Notes: generated by a model from the sequence alone, not told the origin. A DNA stretch of 64,000 nt from Onchocerca lupi (GCA_028564675.1 JAOVVO010000067.1:1-64000), one strand, 5' to 3'. Counted from the stretch's first letter, positions 11,143 to 25,195 are shown. Translations and numbers: made by a program.

Positions 11143-13522
11143 AATAACGACGTTTTTGATTCACCGGGATATGATGGCGTATTGCAGTAGCAGTTATTTT
11201 ATATTCATTTTAATATTTATAAAATATTATGAATTTTCTTTCAGTTTTTATATTTATTCTACTAATATCACTTGATAAGAAATCAGGTTCAGGTATAACA
11301 ATTCATTTAATTCTTTTCATTGATCTTCGCTTACATGTTTAAAAAGTTTTGGATTTTGAATGTGTTTTTTTTCTTCTGATCTTATTTGACAAATATAGAA
11401 CTTCTCGATTATGACCAATTTTTACTATTCACTTCATTTTTGTATCATCCATCCTTGAACAACAAATTATTCTATCACGAAACTTTAGTTGACCTGAATA
11501 CCTACTAAATGTCTTCAAGCAAAAAAATTATCAGAAATCAATGGCACAGGATTTCCTATCATTAGTTCTTTTTGATTTTTGATTTCCTCAAAAATTATAT
11601 TTATTATTTTTTTTTTTTTTTTTTTTTTGAAAAAGAAAGAACAAAAGTAAAAAATCCAAATTTTTCACTTAGTTGAAATTGAGAATTGCAAAAAGATTAT
11701 GCTTGATGACAAATCACCTGAGTGATTGAAGGTAAATGTTTGAATAAAAGAGTCAATTTCAGTGCCTTAAATTTTCTCCCGGATTTCGGATAAAAATTCG
11801 AAAATTGTCTGAATTTTAAAATCTTCTAAAATTTCTTCAGGATTTGTTTGTTATATTTTAGGCAGTTTCCGAGTGATATTTTTATTTGCAGCTATAAATT
11901 TCGTCTATATTGTAATTTTCATTTTCAAAATGAAATTTTAATTTTTATATGAATGCAGTTATATGATTTAGTCGAAGTTTATTCGTTTGATATTTTTAGC
12001 TTGCGATATATTCTGAATTTCGGTTGTTTATAAATTAAATCCATCATAAACATCATGTTATGGTTTGGATAGAAAACTTTGCTTCACAACTTCACTAAAT
12101 GTCTCAGTCAATCAAAACAACTAGCAATGTTTTCATTTTGATGATGTTTATGCAATTTCATTTCCTCTTAATTTCATGTTTCAGTTAGTAAATACATATT
12201 GGAAAGGTTATGCAATTTGATTTCAATTTTTTTAACTCATTTATTTTACTTTATATTTACTTATTGTATGTATTCTATTTCAATAATGGAATAAAACAGT
12301 TGTAGGAAAATGAAATTTTTATTGCTTTTTTTTCCAGTTTTTTTTTTTTTTTTTAATATATTAATTCAAAAGCAGGAGAGAGGGAAAGTTTTTTCGAAGT
12401 TAGTTCAGCACTAAAAGCTTTCATTCATTCTCACTTTGAATTTAGATATTTATCGATTTGCATGGATTAAAAAGTTTTAGCAAAAAAACTGAAGCAATTT
12501 GATTGTTTAAATCAAAGCAAAAACAGCTTGATTCTGCACCAATCGTCGAAAATGTTGTTTCATAATTGCTATTAATTTGATCACTTAATTAGATTTAACT
12601 TAATATGCAATTTTTTTTTTCTTTTTCACAATGGCCAAGCGTTAAGTCATTTATTAACTTAGCTTTATTTATTCTTCGTTGGCTTAGTCAATGAAGAATT
12701 TGAAATTGTATTTCAAAAGTTTTACATTGCAATGCAAAATCCATCAGCTAATTTAATTCAAATACACTTTATTTCAAAATAAGCGATATTGTCCCATTCA
12801 TAAACAAAAGTGAAAAGTAGGAAAATTAAGTTATGTCAAAGAAAATTAAATCAAGGCTTTGTGAGATTATTGAAAAAATAAAATGGAAGAAAAATTTCCG
12901 CTAAAATTGCACCGTTGATTGTGTGATTACTTTGCAAACATGAATTTGGGATCAAAAAACAGCCTGAAAATAACATCTAATTTAAGAAATCTTGATTTTT
13001 CTCTTTCTACTGTTGCAATTTCATCAAAATTCATATTGAGAGAATGGCTGTGACATTCATCTTAAATAAATTCGATTTGATGAACAATAATTTCTTTTCC
13101 CATTTATCCATCCATTAAATTAATTGCAAAAACTGAATTAATCAACTTTTGCAAGCATTCATCAAAACAAAACGGAATTTTTAATATCAATATTGATGTT
13201 TGAAACTTCTAAACAAGTTCCAAAATGACATTTTTTTTTCTTTTTTTTTGGAAAGTTTTAAGGAACCAAAGAATACACTGTACAAGTCATTTTCTTTTTT
13301 CTGTAAAATGATCCTCATTAAGTATAGATATCACTGTGAACATCGCACTAATTACTGTTCAAGTAATTGTAATTCATTTTTTTTTTCTTCAATTTATTAA
13401 TATTCAAGTAATTCCAATTTTCCTCATTTTTTAAAAATTGTTCTTGAATGTTGAAAAACATGTCACGTTACTCTCCCTGCTCTGATTTACCTAACGGTCT
13501 GTGCATCAGAAATTAATTCAAA

Positions 13523-13556
<34 letters not shown>

Positions 13557-15608
13557 AGTAAAATTCACCGTTTTACGGAAAATTGCCTTCAATTTCTTGA
13601 TTGATTACAATATATTTTACCATCGATTATTCTTTCTCGTCCTATTTCTTTGTATTTTCATAAGAATTTTCATTAAATTCCTATAAATTTCTATTTTGAA
13701 TTTTCTCTGCTCAGGATGATTTTCTTATTTTTCTCAAATTGATCTTCCTTAATTTTCCTTCTCGTCACAAAGAGATGAAAACGACTGACCTTTAGGGTCA
13801 GTCAAAAATATGCAAATTGCAGTTCAATTCATGCAATTTGATAGGGATATTTTTAAAGTAATTCTATTATTTATGTTTTATGAATTTAGTTTGCACATTT
13901 TCTTTCATCCGAATATCGCTCTCATCTGCTCCTGAATGCCTGCCTTCCGGTCCTGAAATATTGCGTTTCCAAATATTTGCTTTTCACGGTACATTGTAAC
14001 ATCGTAACATCGCACATCAGTTATTTAAATAGAGATTAAAAAAATATGATAATTTTTAATTGTTGTAATTATCATTTTGAGTAGTTTTAGTGACTTCGGA
14101 ACAAAACAACTTTGAAATTCAAAATCTTGATAGATCAAAATATAAGAACATAGCACATAGTATTTCAAATTGATAAAAGGAAAGTATTGTTTTCTCAAAA
14201 TTATGGATTTTTTTTTTTTTTTTCACTTAACATTTCTTTTGATCAGTTGACTCGCCGCCTTTGTTATCAAGGGATCTGCTTTATTTTGTTCTTTTGCTTT
14301 TTCTGTCGGTCATTCGAAAGTAGACTAAATTATCATTAAAGTTTTAGTTTTTGTAGTATTAACTCTCTTTTCCTACAGCCTTTCTACAAATTCCATTAAA
14401 ATATCTCTCATCTGCAATTTATTTCATTTTATTCAAACTAACCGAAAAATTTATAAATTCGGCTAAATTATCTAGTTTGATTTTATTCAGATTTACTGAA
14501 ACTTAATTCAATTTAATCATTTTTCATGCAATTTACTCTTTTCATCTCAACTTTTCTAGTATTTCAATAAAATTTCGAAAACTCAATTGGAACTTTAAAA
14601 TTCTTTTTTACTTTGCAAACAGTACAAGAAGAAATACCAAAATTTTTGCGAAAAATTTAAAAAAATGTATGATTGAAAGTTTGAATAAAAAATATTTCTA
14701 CACTTTACTATGGCTGATGTAAGATTCATAATTTAAAATTTTCAGCTCTTGAAACTTCGAGTGTATTTCATCTAAAATTTTCATTTAGATTTAGATCAAA
14801 GAATTATTTTCAGATTGGACAAGTATTTAAACTAAAAATTCAGAAAAAAATTGAAAATATACTGCTGCTTGTTTTTTTTTTTTTTTTCGGATTTCTGTGA
14901 TATGAGAAATGGTAATGATTCGTCATAAATAGTTGACAATTGAAAACAAATAACCAGAAATCTCTTCTTGAACGTTGTTGATACAGTAACATTATCATTT
15001 CTTATATTAGAACAGCGTCCTCCTCCAAAGTAAAAACATAAAGAACGAAATTTACATATTACTATAAAAAAATACTTTGAATCGACTTCGATTTCTGACA
15101 TGTGAACTTTGAATCGATTTCGATTTCTGATATGATTATGATATGATTATATCGCATATTTCAATTACTATTTGTTAATTCCGGATTCAAATCACTTACA
15201 TTCGTTAGTGAATGCCATGTGGCATGCATGCTAAACATGTTTTGAATTTCATCTTCGAATTTTGCTCGAACATTTCCGCCCTTTTTTCAGTATTGTGTCA
15301 TTTATCATTCTTTCTTATTTGAGATCATTTCTTCTTTTTAAGTACAGAAGAATTATTTTTTCATTCGTAACATTTCTTTCAATTCATTTCTCGCAGATTT
15401 GACATATTTGTTTTTTCTCGATTGAAGTATGATTTCACTTTTTTTTTTTTAGAAATTAAAGATTAAATCAGTAGTTTCTTTGTGATATTAAATATATAGC
15501 AGTGTACTGGTCTCTCATGACCTTTCAGTTTTGTGACACTATTCCTTATTATCTAAGCTAAGTTACTGATAAATTGATTGAAACGGATAAATTCCAATAT
15601 TTGCAATT
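11143..15608. other. Intergenic region between the two MPC2 genes
   Basis: About 4.5 kb of AT-rich sequence with long homopolymers, notably T at 11607-11628 and A at 13526-13554. The ORFs at 13200-13400 (+) and 14832-15101 (-) are low-complexity and unconvincing. I see no gene in it. Confidence 0.4.
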
Positions 15609-17256
15609 ATGGATTGCATGTGTGATCCACTTTGTAAAATTGCTGATAAGGTAAGTATAATTTTCTCATTTAAAAGTTGTAATTTTACTTCGAGACTTTG
15701 TAATTTCACTTTTACTTCATGTCGTTCAAAACTCAAAATTTCAAAATTAAAGACAATATCTGAATAGTAACGAGCATAAGAATTGAAGAATTTTGCTATC
15801 AAAATTCTTCAATTCTTATACTCGTTACAATAATTCAGATATTGTCTTTAATTTTGAAATTTTGAAAAATAGTATTAAATACATTATAAGTACTCCATGA
15901 TATTTCAAAATGCTGTATTTTATAATATAGCATAATATCGCTTAAGATCAGTAACAATATGAATATTTCTATTTTAACTATTTTAGAGATGAATTCTTCA
16001 TTATTATCAGCAAGTAATTGTTTGATTATTTATCCGATAAATTACAGGTAATTTATCCGATTCTGCCTAATTTCTTAAAATCAACTTGGGATCATCCTGC
16101 TGGTCCCAAAACAGTATTTTTTTGGGCACCAACAATAAAATGGTGCCTAGTGTTGGCTGGTTTGGTTGATCTTTTGCGACCTGCAAATAAGCTTAGTTTT
16201 TATCAAGTAATATTTAGCATAACTTAGCTTGTTAAGAATTGAAAAACAAATAAGCATTACCTAGTTTGTTTTTCATTGCTTAACAATTATCACTTGAACA
16301 AGTAAAAGTGATAGGAAAATTAATTAACTTCATGACAATATTATCAACGTAATGAATAAATCCACAAGCATCCTTATTTCTTTTCTGCACAGATTTTCGA
16401 TATTCGAATACTAATTTAATATTAAAATTTTTTAATTTAAAAAAAAAAAGGAAAGGAAATATGTGATTTGGAATAAATTATTTAAAGAATGTGGCGCTTT
16501 TTATAACGGGAGGCATCTGGACACGTTATAGCTTCGCTATCACGCCCGTCAATTACAACCTGGCAAGCGTCAACATGTTTCTATGCGGTGTGGCACTTTT
16601 TCAATTATCTAGATTGGGCTATTACGAGGTTCGTTGCTTTATTATAATTGCTATAATGTTATTTGAGACTAAATGACTCGGCCATAAAATTGATAATAGA
16701 CAAAACCATTACTTTATCCATTTATAATCGGGCTGTACTGCAAAAATAAGCCTACTACTGCATTGGGCAATATGGTTCTGCATCATTATACTTTCCTATC
16801 TATAATAACTTGGCTGCTTAATTACTCCTAAGGCTCATTTTTTATGTTTCAATTCATTAGATCTTAAATTCCGTTCTACAGTATAGAGCTTATTCTTTTT
16901 TCGGAACATTTTCATCTAACAGTTAATTTCATCAAAAATTTGGAAGTCATTTCTATCATAAAATAGCTCAAAGTTGAAAAGGACTTGAGTATTTAAGCAT
17001 CTCCCGTCAGTTTAATAGTAGAAAAGTACGTATTATCTCTAATATGAATTATTAAAATATCAATATAATGGTTTGCGTCATCAACAAGTTTCATCTTTAC
17101 AGAAATTTTTGTGAATTTTAATCATTATATATTAGTGGCTTCATCAAATTTTTGGAACTTTCATTTGATTTCCCATTTTCTCACCAGCATTTATTTCAGG
17201 CATTTATAGCATCCGCCATGAATGACACGATGGTAAACATCACCACCGACTACTGA
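15609..17256 (+). CDS. mpc-2: Mitochondrial pyruvate carrier 2-like protein, paralogue B
   Basis: Exons 15609-15650, 16048-16206, 16488-16628 and 17200-17256 encode 132 aa. Exon 1 (MDCMCDPLCKIADK) ends at a strong GTAAGT donor and supplies the DK|V join of the family. STWDHPAGPKTVFFWAP plus TIKWCLVLAGLVDLLRPANK follow, then GGIWTRYSFAITPVNYNLA. It would act with MPC1 in the mitochondrial inner membrane. The first 14 residues hold three Cys. The acceptor of exon 3 (TTTAAAG|AAT) is weak but is fixed by alignment with the first copy. The C-terminal exon (AFIASAMNDTMVN...) is unrelated to that of copy A. Intron 1 contains a large inverted repeat. Confidence 0.9.
15733..15865. repeat. Long perfect-to-near-perfect inverted repeat in MPC2-B intron 1
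   Basis: The left arm 15733-15794 and right arm 15801-15865 are reverse complements over about 62 bp with a few mismatches and a 3-base bulge, around a 6-base loop (GCTATC). Transcribed as part of the pre-mRNA it would form a long hairpin. Confidence 0.9.
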
Positions 17257-19587
17257 CGATCAGGCTCACGCTCATTTCAGATCAATTCGTAAAATAATCA
17301 AATCAAAATTTCCATATTTATGCAGAATTTAATGCAAATCTGATTCATTGTCACATTTATTTCACTGTGTCCATTTACTTATTTATTAAAAGAAAATTCG
17401 CTTTTGTATCAATAAAATCTTGTCATCTTTAACTTCTACAGCAAATAAAACTTCAGTTTTTTAAATGTCAGCTTTAGCTCTAATTTAGAGCAAATTATGG
17501 TTTTCCGACTTCTCACATTTATGCATATGGGATGCATAATAATGATGCTACTTTAGTAAACCTTATTCCAGAATTCGGAATTCCGGGATGAAAATTCTCA
17601 CCCGATATCCGAATAATACAACTGTCGGAAAACTACGAAATAATTTGCTAAAATAACTTTAGTGTCTCAAAATACTCATACTATAAAAAATTATTCTATT
17701 TGGACATCATCCAATTCATCTGAAAATTCTTTTAAGTCTTAAACACCTACGACATCTATAGCTTGAACATCTGATAAAATTATTTTTTCCAAAGCATCTT
17801 CTAGATAAACGATTCATCTCGTTATGCAAAATTTTCAACGTTTTCTCATATGAGAGATGAATCTGTAATCCATGTATGGTTATGCACATCTGTATGTTAA
17901 TTTGTAACAAAAATCATATTCTTTCTCATACCAATCTCTTACACAGCATGAGAAAGCTCTGTAATTCCCTCTTTCTGTATGATATAAGCCATCCCGCTTA
18001 TCGAGGATAGAAGAAAGGTTATTCTTGAATCTGGTTGGATTAGTAGTTGATGGGATGATATCGACGATTGGAATAAACTCTCGATGCGTAGCAATTTGTA
18101 ATCTTCGATTTGGTAATTCTCGGCTGTTATAATTTTGATTTTGTAAATTTCTACTTCATAATTCTCTATTCTATGTATTACTCTGTAATCAATTATATGC
18201 AATATTAATAATAAACTTACAAATTAATTGTCCACACATTCATCAATTCGACTCAAAGCGTAAATCCTTCCTTTTCACTATTAAAAAAAAAAAAAAAAAA
18301 AAACAACTCTTTACCTCGGAGAAGAAAAATTCACAACAACAATAGCTATAATACTCTGTAAGAAATATTCCAAAATAATTCAGAAGTTGCCATATTCGGA
18401 AAATTTATTTCTAAACATTGAATTTTTGAGTTTTTGAAGGAAACCCATTGTCATGAATTTTTTTTTGTTTGGAGAAACTGAAGATTGGTTGATTGTGTAG
18501 ACGTATTTGTGTGTGATGAAGGCATTGTTATGACGTAATTTACTGCTGCAATTGCGTTACAGTACAATTTATAAATGAATTTCGAAGGTATCAATCGATA
18601 ATTTGAATACTTTTTGTTTTGTAGATAGTAAAAGGAATTTATTTGCGATTTATTTGGCATTGAAACTGATAAGGTTTAATGAAGGATTGAAATAGGTGTA
18701 AAAGATAGTGAAAAAAGAATTGCAGCTGAAGAATTGTATGGGTCCCGAGAATATATTATGGCAGATAAGATAACATATGCTTTTACAGTGGAGTTGTTTA
18801 CAATATTTCAGATATACCAACAAAAAACATATGGTAACTCGAGAAGTTGCAACCTCGTCATAACAGATGGCTTCATTAAGATGAATCCATCGTAGATAGA
18901 CCTTCTGACAACATCCCCAACCCACTTTGCTTCACTTCCAAAGATCATTCAATTCAAAATTCAAATCCTACATGAAATGGAAACCCACCGGGGTGGGTCC
19001 AAATTGCGACAGACGATCTTTGCTCTTTTTTATTCAATCTTTGGGCAGGTTATTACTGAGCTTTTCTTAAGTTTTACTTATTCCTTCCTTATTAGTAACC
19101 TACATTTCACATCTTTGACGTTTCTACGTTACGTTCACCTTTATATGTTTCCTTTGCCACATACTCTTTTTTTTCTGTGATATTTCTTTATATTTCCGCC
19201 TTATGACTATCCATTAATATCGTAATATTTAAATAAATAAATAGCTTATTTGCTTTTCTTTAATTAAAATGATGGTCGCTTTGAGGAATGAATTCTCAGC
19301 ATCTATACGTAACCTTGATAAACTTTTAATTAACTTTTTTTTTGAAAATATGTTGAAGCGAAGCTTTAATGCAAAAAAAAAAGTTCTGGTGTTAGTGTAT
19401 GAAATATTCGAATTTTTGCGATAAATCCCGAAATATTTTTGTTCTTTCACGATACTCTATCCGTTCGTGTGAATACAATATTTATCTTACAGATGAAATA
19501 TCTGTCAGGAAAAGACATAAGATGATAGATCATCGATTGCCAGTGAACTGATTTTTTCCACGATTTCGATTCCCCATTATTCCAGAA
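17257..19587. other. Intergenic region between MPC2-B and MPP6
   Basis: AT-rich; an A run lies near 18282-18303. A 46-codon minus-strand ORF at 18808-18948 has unusually coding-like composition (see findings). Otherwise nothing recognised. Confidence 0.4.
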
Positions 19588-21468
19588 ATGAGTAAAAATA
19601 CCGACACTAAGGGATTGTCCTCGGCCCTTCTGCAGATGAAGGTTCGTTGACTTTTTAGAAATTTCACTAAGTGGAAATAAATGCTTGTCTTTTGTATAGA
19701 CTTACTTCTTTCACCTATAACTTTTAAATCTTTTTATTGATTAATATCTTAATTCGCATTATGAGGTGTATATTTGATAGCATATCCTACTTTTGAAAGT
19801 AAGAACTGATGCAACTCGTATTTATGTCATCCAAAAATATTTGTGGCGTACTTCCTACTTCAAAAATTTCAAGTTCACTTTAGTTTTAAGAGAAATCTAA
19901 TAAGTTGAGGAAGTTGAGTGCGGGTCTTTATAATCTTTCTCTTGTTTACATTTCTTTGTCCCCGCTTTCATTATAAATTTCATTTGTAAATTATATAAAA
20001 AACAATGACTTTAGCTACTATTTATAATTTATATGAAGGACAGTGACTGTGAATCTTGTTCATAATTGTGTAAAGGATAGTGACTATGAAGATTATTTGT
20101 AGTTTATGCAAAAAACGAGAATTCGCTTGGAGGAAAAAGCCAAGAAAAAAAGCGAACGAAAATTGCAGAAGCGTTTTTTAAAAAATGATGAAAAAAAACA
20201 GTCAAAGGAGACAGAAAAAATAACAGAATCGTAGGTTAATTTCGAAATTGAGTTTGAAAATTAAGAAAGTATTGTGTTTTCATGTGTTTTAGAAAAATAT
20301 ATCTCGATAATGTCACTGCAATTTTTAAATAATTGTGGCTTCTCTGTCAGAAGCAGGAAATTTCTTATAAAGCATTTATTGTCTTATTTAAGAATGATTT
20401 CTTATACGCACTAGCTGTCTCAATCTTAAATTATTTTTAACTTTTAATATAAAATTACAATGTGTTTTTTCTTGAACTGGTATTTGTTTATTTAAAAATT
20501 ACTTAAGTTACATTTCAGAACCGTAAAATCCGAAAATAGATATGACTTATTGGAAAATCTTTCATTTGGGCGCATGTCTTTTAAAGGTTTTAATCCAGAA
20601 GTTGAGGTATTTTTTTCCAGAGAATGTAAAATTATTGTCTTTTAACACTTATCAAAATTGTTTTGTTTGGTTGAAGATTTTCAAAATCCCATTTCAGAGA
20701 GTATTATTTTGCACTTACTGAAATGTAGCTTTTCTAAATTCAGTCATGATTTTGAATGTCAATTTTTATTCTGCTATAAATTAGCACAGACAGTGGTAGC
20801 GTACAGTTTTCGTTGTTTTCAGAAGCTTATGAAATACTATGAGGATTTGAAAAACGGCAAAGTACCTGATGAAGACGGCTTTGATGGTGGACACGATATT
20901 ACGGATTATGAATTAGCAACATCAGTGTACATTCAATGATTTTGAGTCATATATATTATAATTTCTTAATCTTATTCATTTCCATGTTTAATAAAATGTT
21001 AAATTTCAGATTCAGTGCAAAAGCGAAAAGAGACGAAAAATATCTGAAGAAGAATGAGGTAAATCTTCTTAGAATTCATACGCATTTCTTTGTTTTGTCT
21101 TTATTAGAACTTTTTCAAACTTACATTTTTGTCATGTCTTTTAATTTCATGAGAACAATTCGTGTGATAATTATTCCATTATTTCCGGAAAAGAAAATTG
21201 ACCTATTTGTGAATGCTGAATCTCAGGGATTTTTCATACTGCGGGGTTGGAGAATAAAAGTGAAAATATTGAAAATAATGAACTTAGTATTAGTGGATAA
21301 AATATTCGAGCAATATTTTATAAGTGAATTAAATATTGATGAGAAACTTACTTTTAGGTGGATGAAAAAAGTTTAATTGATGAAATTAATGAACAACCAG
21401 CAAAGCGGAAACGACGAGACGATGGGAATCAGTTCGAATCAGGAAGTCGAAAAAGGCAACAACTGTGA
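19588..21468 (+). CDS. mphosph6: M-phase phosphoprotein 6 homologue (exosome cofactor MPP6)
   Basis: Six exons (19588-19641, 20103-20230, 20519-20606, 20823-20926, 21010-21058, 21358-21468) give 177 aa. MPP6 binds the nuclear RNA exosome and helps recruit the MTR4 helicase for rRNA 3' processing and RNA surveillance. Signatures: SSALLQMK|FMQKTR at the N-terminus (family L.RMKFMQR), then SFGRMSFKGFNPEVEKLM, the hallmark block. The C-terminus is basic (AKRKRRD, SRKRQQL). Exon 2 is strongly Lys-rich. The exon 2 donor is TC|GTAGGT, because the later TAG|GTTAAT would include a stop. The exon 4 donor (GT|GTACAT) is the only one that keeps frame with exon 5. An AG three bases before the ATG (CATTATTCCAG) is a likely trans-splice site. 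Confidence 0.9.
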
Positions 21469-23974
21469 TCGTATTTAATAATTGATTTTGCCAGCTCAAT
21501 GTATGCTATTTTGTGGTCGAATTATAATGTTTTACTTTTTTCTTATATTCTACTTTGGTTATCCGGAAAGATTTACAATCGGGACTGTTATGCTGCCGAC
21601 AAATAGCTAGAAATTTGATCAAGTTGCTGTTCAGACAGTTTGACTTATTAACCATATATCACAGCAACATTTATATGACTTGTTTAAAATTTCTAAGATG
21701 AGTTCAAGCTTTCAGCATTTAGTCAGTCAAAACTTAAATTAATTAAATTAATTTGAAAGAGAAGATAGAAAAAAAGAAATAAAATAGCAAAGATGAAAAA
21801 AAATCCCACTTTACGACAATGATGCGATTTTAAAGCTACAAAATACTATAGATTAGAGAAAATTTTGTGATTAGTTCTCACTACAAATTCGATTAAATTT
21901 TTAAAAATGATGGATTTCATGAATGGTATTATTACATTCTTATTCATTTCACAAATTCAATAAAGAATTCCAATTTGTGGAAACAACGTAAAGCTGTTAA
22001 CCTTAATTAAATATGAAAAAGTAATGATTGATTAGAGAACGTTGTATATTCTATATCCATATTAGAACGTTTGTATGAGAAGTCGCTTGTTGTTGCTGTC
22101 TATATATTTTGTGAATAAATAAGCGGAAATTGTTTCTTTTTTTCTTTTGAATAAATGAGCGGAAATAGTTTTTTTTTTTTTGACCTATCTATATTTTGAG
22201 CAAAGAAACGAGCGGAAATTGTTTCAGAAATTTTTTTTTTCGACAGACGATTTTACTGGATTAAGCTTCACAGGAGCTGAAAGCTAAGTAAAGTTTTCAA
22301 TAAGCAGCGATGAATTTGCATGCAACTGAAATTCAGTAAAGTATTTAGCACGGTTTACCTCTGATACATAGTTTTAGTGATTATGAAATTATTGTACCCG
22401 ATAAGCGATAGAAGATGTAAAGATCATAAAAATTTTATAAATGTAGTACTGCAAGAAATGGGAATGATGAATTGAATGAAAATGAGAAATGCAAAAGCCA
22501 AGATCTGGAATAGAAAGTTGTGTAGTTGCTGGAATGAAATCGAATTATCCTATTTGATGGAATAAAAGATCAGATCACCGCCCAGCAATTTCAGCTTATC
22601 TTTTTTCCCTTACTTATAATCATTAGTGATTAATTCAAAACAATTTATTCAAGATAGCTAAGTTAAATTAAATTAGATTTTGTTTGCTTCTGATATCTTT
22701 AGTCCAATCTACTAATGACTTTAGGATTTGCTTAAATATGAACACAATAAAATTTTTTTTTTGCATGATTTCAGTGGCAGTTTATGAATTAATTGATTAG
22801 ATAATTATCAAGAAATTTTTATGGAGGATAATATTGTGAGGCGGGATTTGCTTCTACAAAATTAAAATATCAATTTAAAGCTGAAAATAAAAAGTGCACA
22901 AATTCGGCATCGATTTGCTGCATAGCTTTTATTTTCTTACAACTTCTCTTGTAAATGCTTCAACTTTCTATAAGATACTGAAAGAATAGTGCCTTATAAA
23001 AGAACACTATCAAAATGCTGACACATGCAATGAAGCTTAGCAATAATCAAAAATATATGAATAAAATTTGAAAATAAAGTATAAATACAATCTATAATAT
23101 CCCGCATTTCACCTAATTCAGGCATTTCAGGATATTTGAGGATGTTACTTGATCGAATCATCTACTCCTTCCATCAGATTGCAAATAAATGTTGAATATT
23201 TCGAATGATTTGTGAGAAAAGATGAGGAAAGTTTTATCAGTCACGATCAGATGCGGAAGTAAAATTGTGCATGCAAATCTTTTCTGCAAGCATTCCTTAA
23301 ATTCTTATATAAGCCTGAGCAGTTAAAAGCGCTTTTCTTCACGCGACATTCTTTCATTTATATTATTTGACATAGTTGACACAATTATTTGTCAACAGAA
23401 GGATTGAATCTTCGATAATTCTTGCAAGCGCAAATGTACTGTAGATGTGATTCAGCTTTTGTGATATGAACATGGAGCATGACGAGGTAGTATTTGTTAA
23501 TTAATTAAGGTTGCAAATAATTAAGTTAATTGAGAAATTAAGCTATGAATTATTAGGCTGAAGTTAGATTAATTAAGGTTGTAATTAGGATAGATCAAAA
23601 GCATGATTTAAATCTAAAGACTGAAATTTGCAAATATTATTATTAATCAGTAAACGTTTTGAATCTAAAAGCGTTAAAAAATTGATCAAAAAAATGTTTT
23701 CAAAATTTTTGAAACTTTTCAGAAATAGTATTTCAATAAGAGGCATTAGTTTTTCTTTGACAAAAGTACATTTGCTTATGAATTCGAGCGCGGGCTAACT
23801 ATCATCATTTTTACGATGGCATTTTGACAGGATAATATTTACTAATAAAAGTTAAACGGTGTTTTGATATGACAGTTGAAAAATAGCTTACAAATATTGC
23901 TTTGATATGATTTCATCCTCAATTCCTAATTTTTAGTTCTTCAAAGTAATATTTATTCGGTAATCGAGCCAGAA
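21469..23974. other. Intergenic region between MPP6 and the cysteine-rich cluster
   Basis: AT-rich. A loose triplicate built around AATAAATGAGCGGAAAT.GTTT lies at 22111-22224. No gene recognised. Confidence 0.4.
22111..22224. repeat. Degenerate short repeat x3
   Basis: GAATAAATAAGCGGAAATTG-type copies start near 22111, 22147 and 22198, separated by T-rich spacers. Confidence 0.65.
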
Positions 23975-25195
23975 ATGTTTTGTTATTTCTATATTCTGTA
24001 TTTGTTATCAGTTCAAATGATAACAGCTGAAATAAACAAATGTGTGGAGGTAAAGTGAAAAAATTGTTTATTTTTGCAAAGAATTTGAAATTATTTCTTT
24101 TCTTACTAAACAAATGTCAAATTACAGTATTCTCACAATTAATAGGAAACTTTACTGAATGGAACGACAACATTTATTTATTTTGAATGTGACTGAGACA
24201 AACATGAATAAATTTTGAGTAAATACTCCAAATTTGCATGAGAAAGGATGAAAGCGGAAATTAGTAGGTGAACTTATATTTAACCTGATTGTATTTTAGC
24301 AAAGTACCATTCCTAAAAATGATCAAAAATGCAATCTTCTAATTTAGTGTGCATCGACAAATTTGAAAGGTCGTTGGGGATTAACAGGTTTCGCACAGAC
24401 ATTTCGTGATCATTCATTTACTACAACTTGTACTTTGGGTACTGATACGGAACATTACATCAGGTGTTCCGGATCCTGCATTACTTACTTGTTTCAGGAT
24501 CCGGACACCACTGATACAAGCGATGTTGGTTAGAAAATTGAATCGTATTTTAAAACTTTTTTTACGTAATATTAAATCTTTAAATTTCATTTAATGAATA
24601 ACAAGAGAATGTTGCAATTTCTTCACGTTGATCTGCCTTTTTTCTTCATTTTCATTACTTAACTTTTACTTAACTTCTGATTAAATCAGCTTATCATCTC
24701 CTTGAAGAGTTAATGGTAGTCAGAGGTTGTCATCAACGACTTCTTGGAATACAAAGTACCATTTTCAATAATCAAGCATTGAATGGATCGTACTGCGAAT
24801 ACGACAAGGATCTCGAACGTCTCGATTCACACGGAAATAAAGTTTATATCAAAGCACTTGTGGAATTCTGTACTGGGTTAGTTGTTGTTGAGTTTTGCGT
24901 CGGAAAAATATTTCAATATACTTAAATATGATACCTAAATATTAAAATACTTGATATGTTTCGGAGAAATGCTTCAATATAGCAAATATGGTACCATTCG
25001 GATGCAGCGATCTGAAGTAGATAATTGCTTCCAACCATATTGAATATTTTTCGATTTAGATTTCTTAAATTTTATTTTCTGTTTCATTTTTTGTCTATTT
25101 TTAGAGAAGCTTGCAATGCAAAAGTGAAGGATTTTTCGATAGCAACAACATGTACTGGACCTACAAATTGTTGGTTCCATTTTCAATTGAAATAG
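23975..25195 (+). CDS. Secreted cysteine-rich protein, ET-module-like, 177 aa
   Basis: Exons 23975-24049, 24348-24528, 24690-24876 and 25105-25195 join in phase. Exon 1 is a signal peptide (MFCYFYILYLLSVQMITA) followed by EINKCVE; exon 2 starts at once with CAS. The mature part has Cys pairs and blocks typical of nematode ET-module proteins: IRCSGSCITY, RGCHQRLL, NGSYCEYDKDL, VEFCTGEACN, with the terminal C..xxCN motif. No C-terminal hydrophobic tail is present, so it is probably secreted rather than GPI-anchored; the sequence ends with a further CTGPTNCW. The function of this family is unknown to me. The exon 1 assignment rests on its phase, its signal-peptide character and the Cys-x-x-Cys created at the junction. 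Confidence 0.78.

Noticed and set aside
18451..18660. Minus-strand ORF of 69 codons
   Set aside because: Low-complexity Asn/Tyr/Lys/Ser content, no motif, no splice context.
20936..21376. 146-codon ORF inside MPP6
   Set aside because: It is largely intron 5 sequence read in an open frame; only the small exon 21010-21058 and the start of exon 6 belong to the protein.
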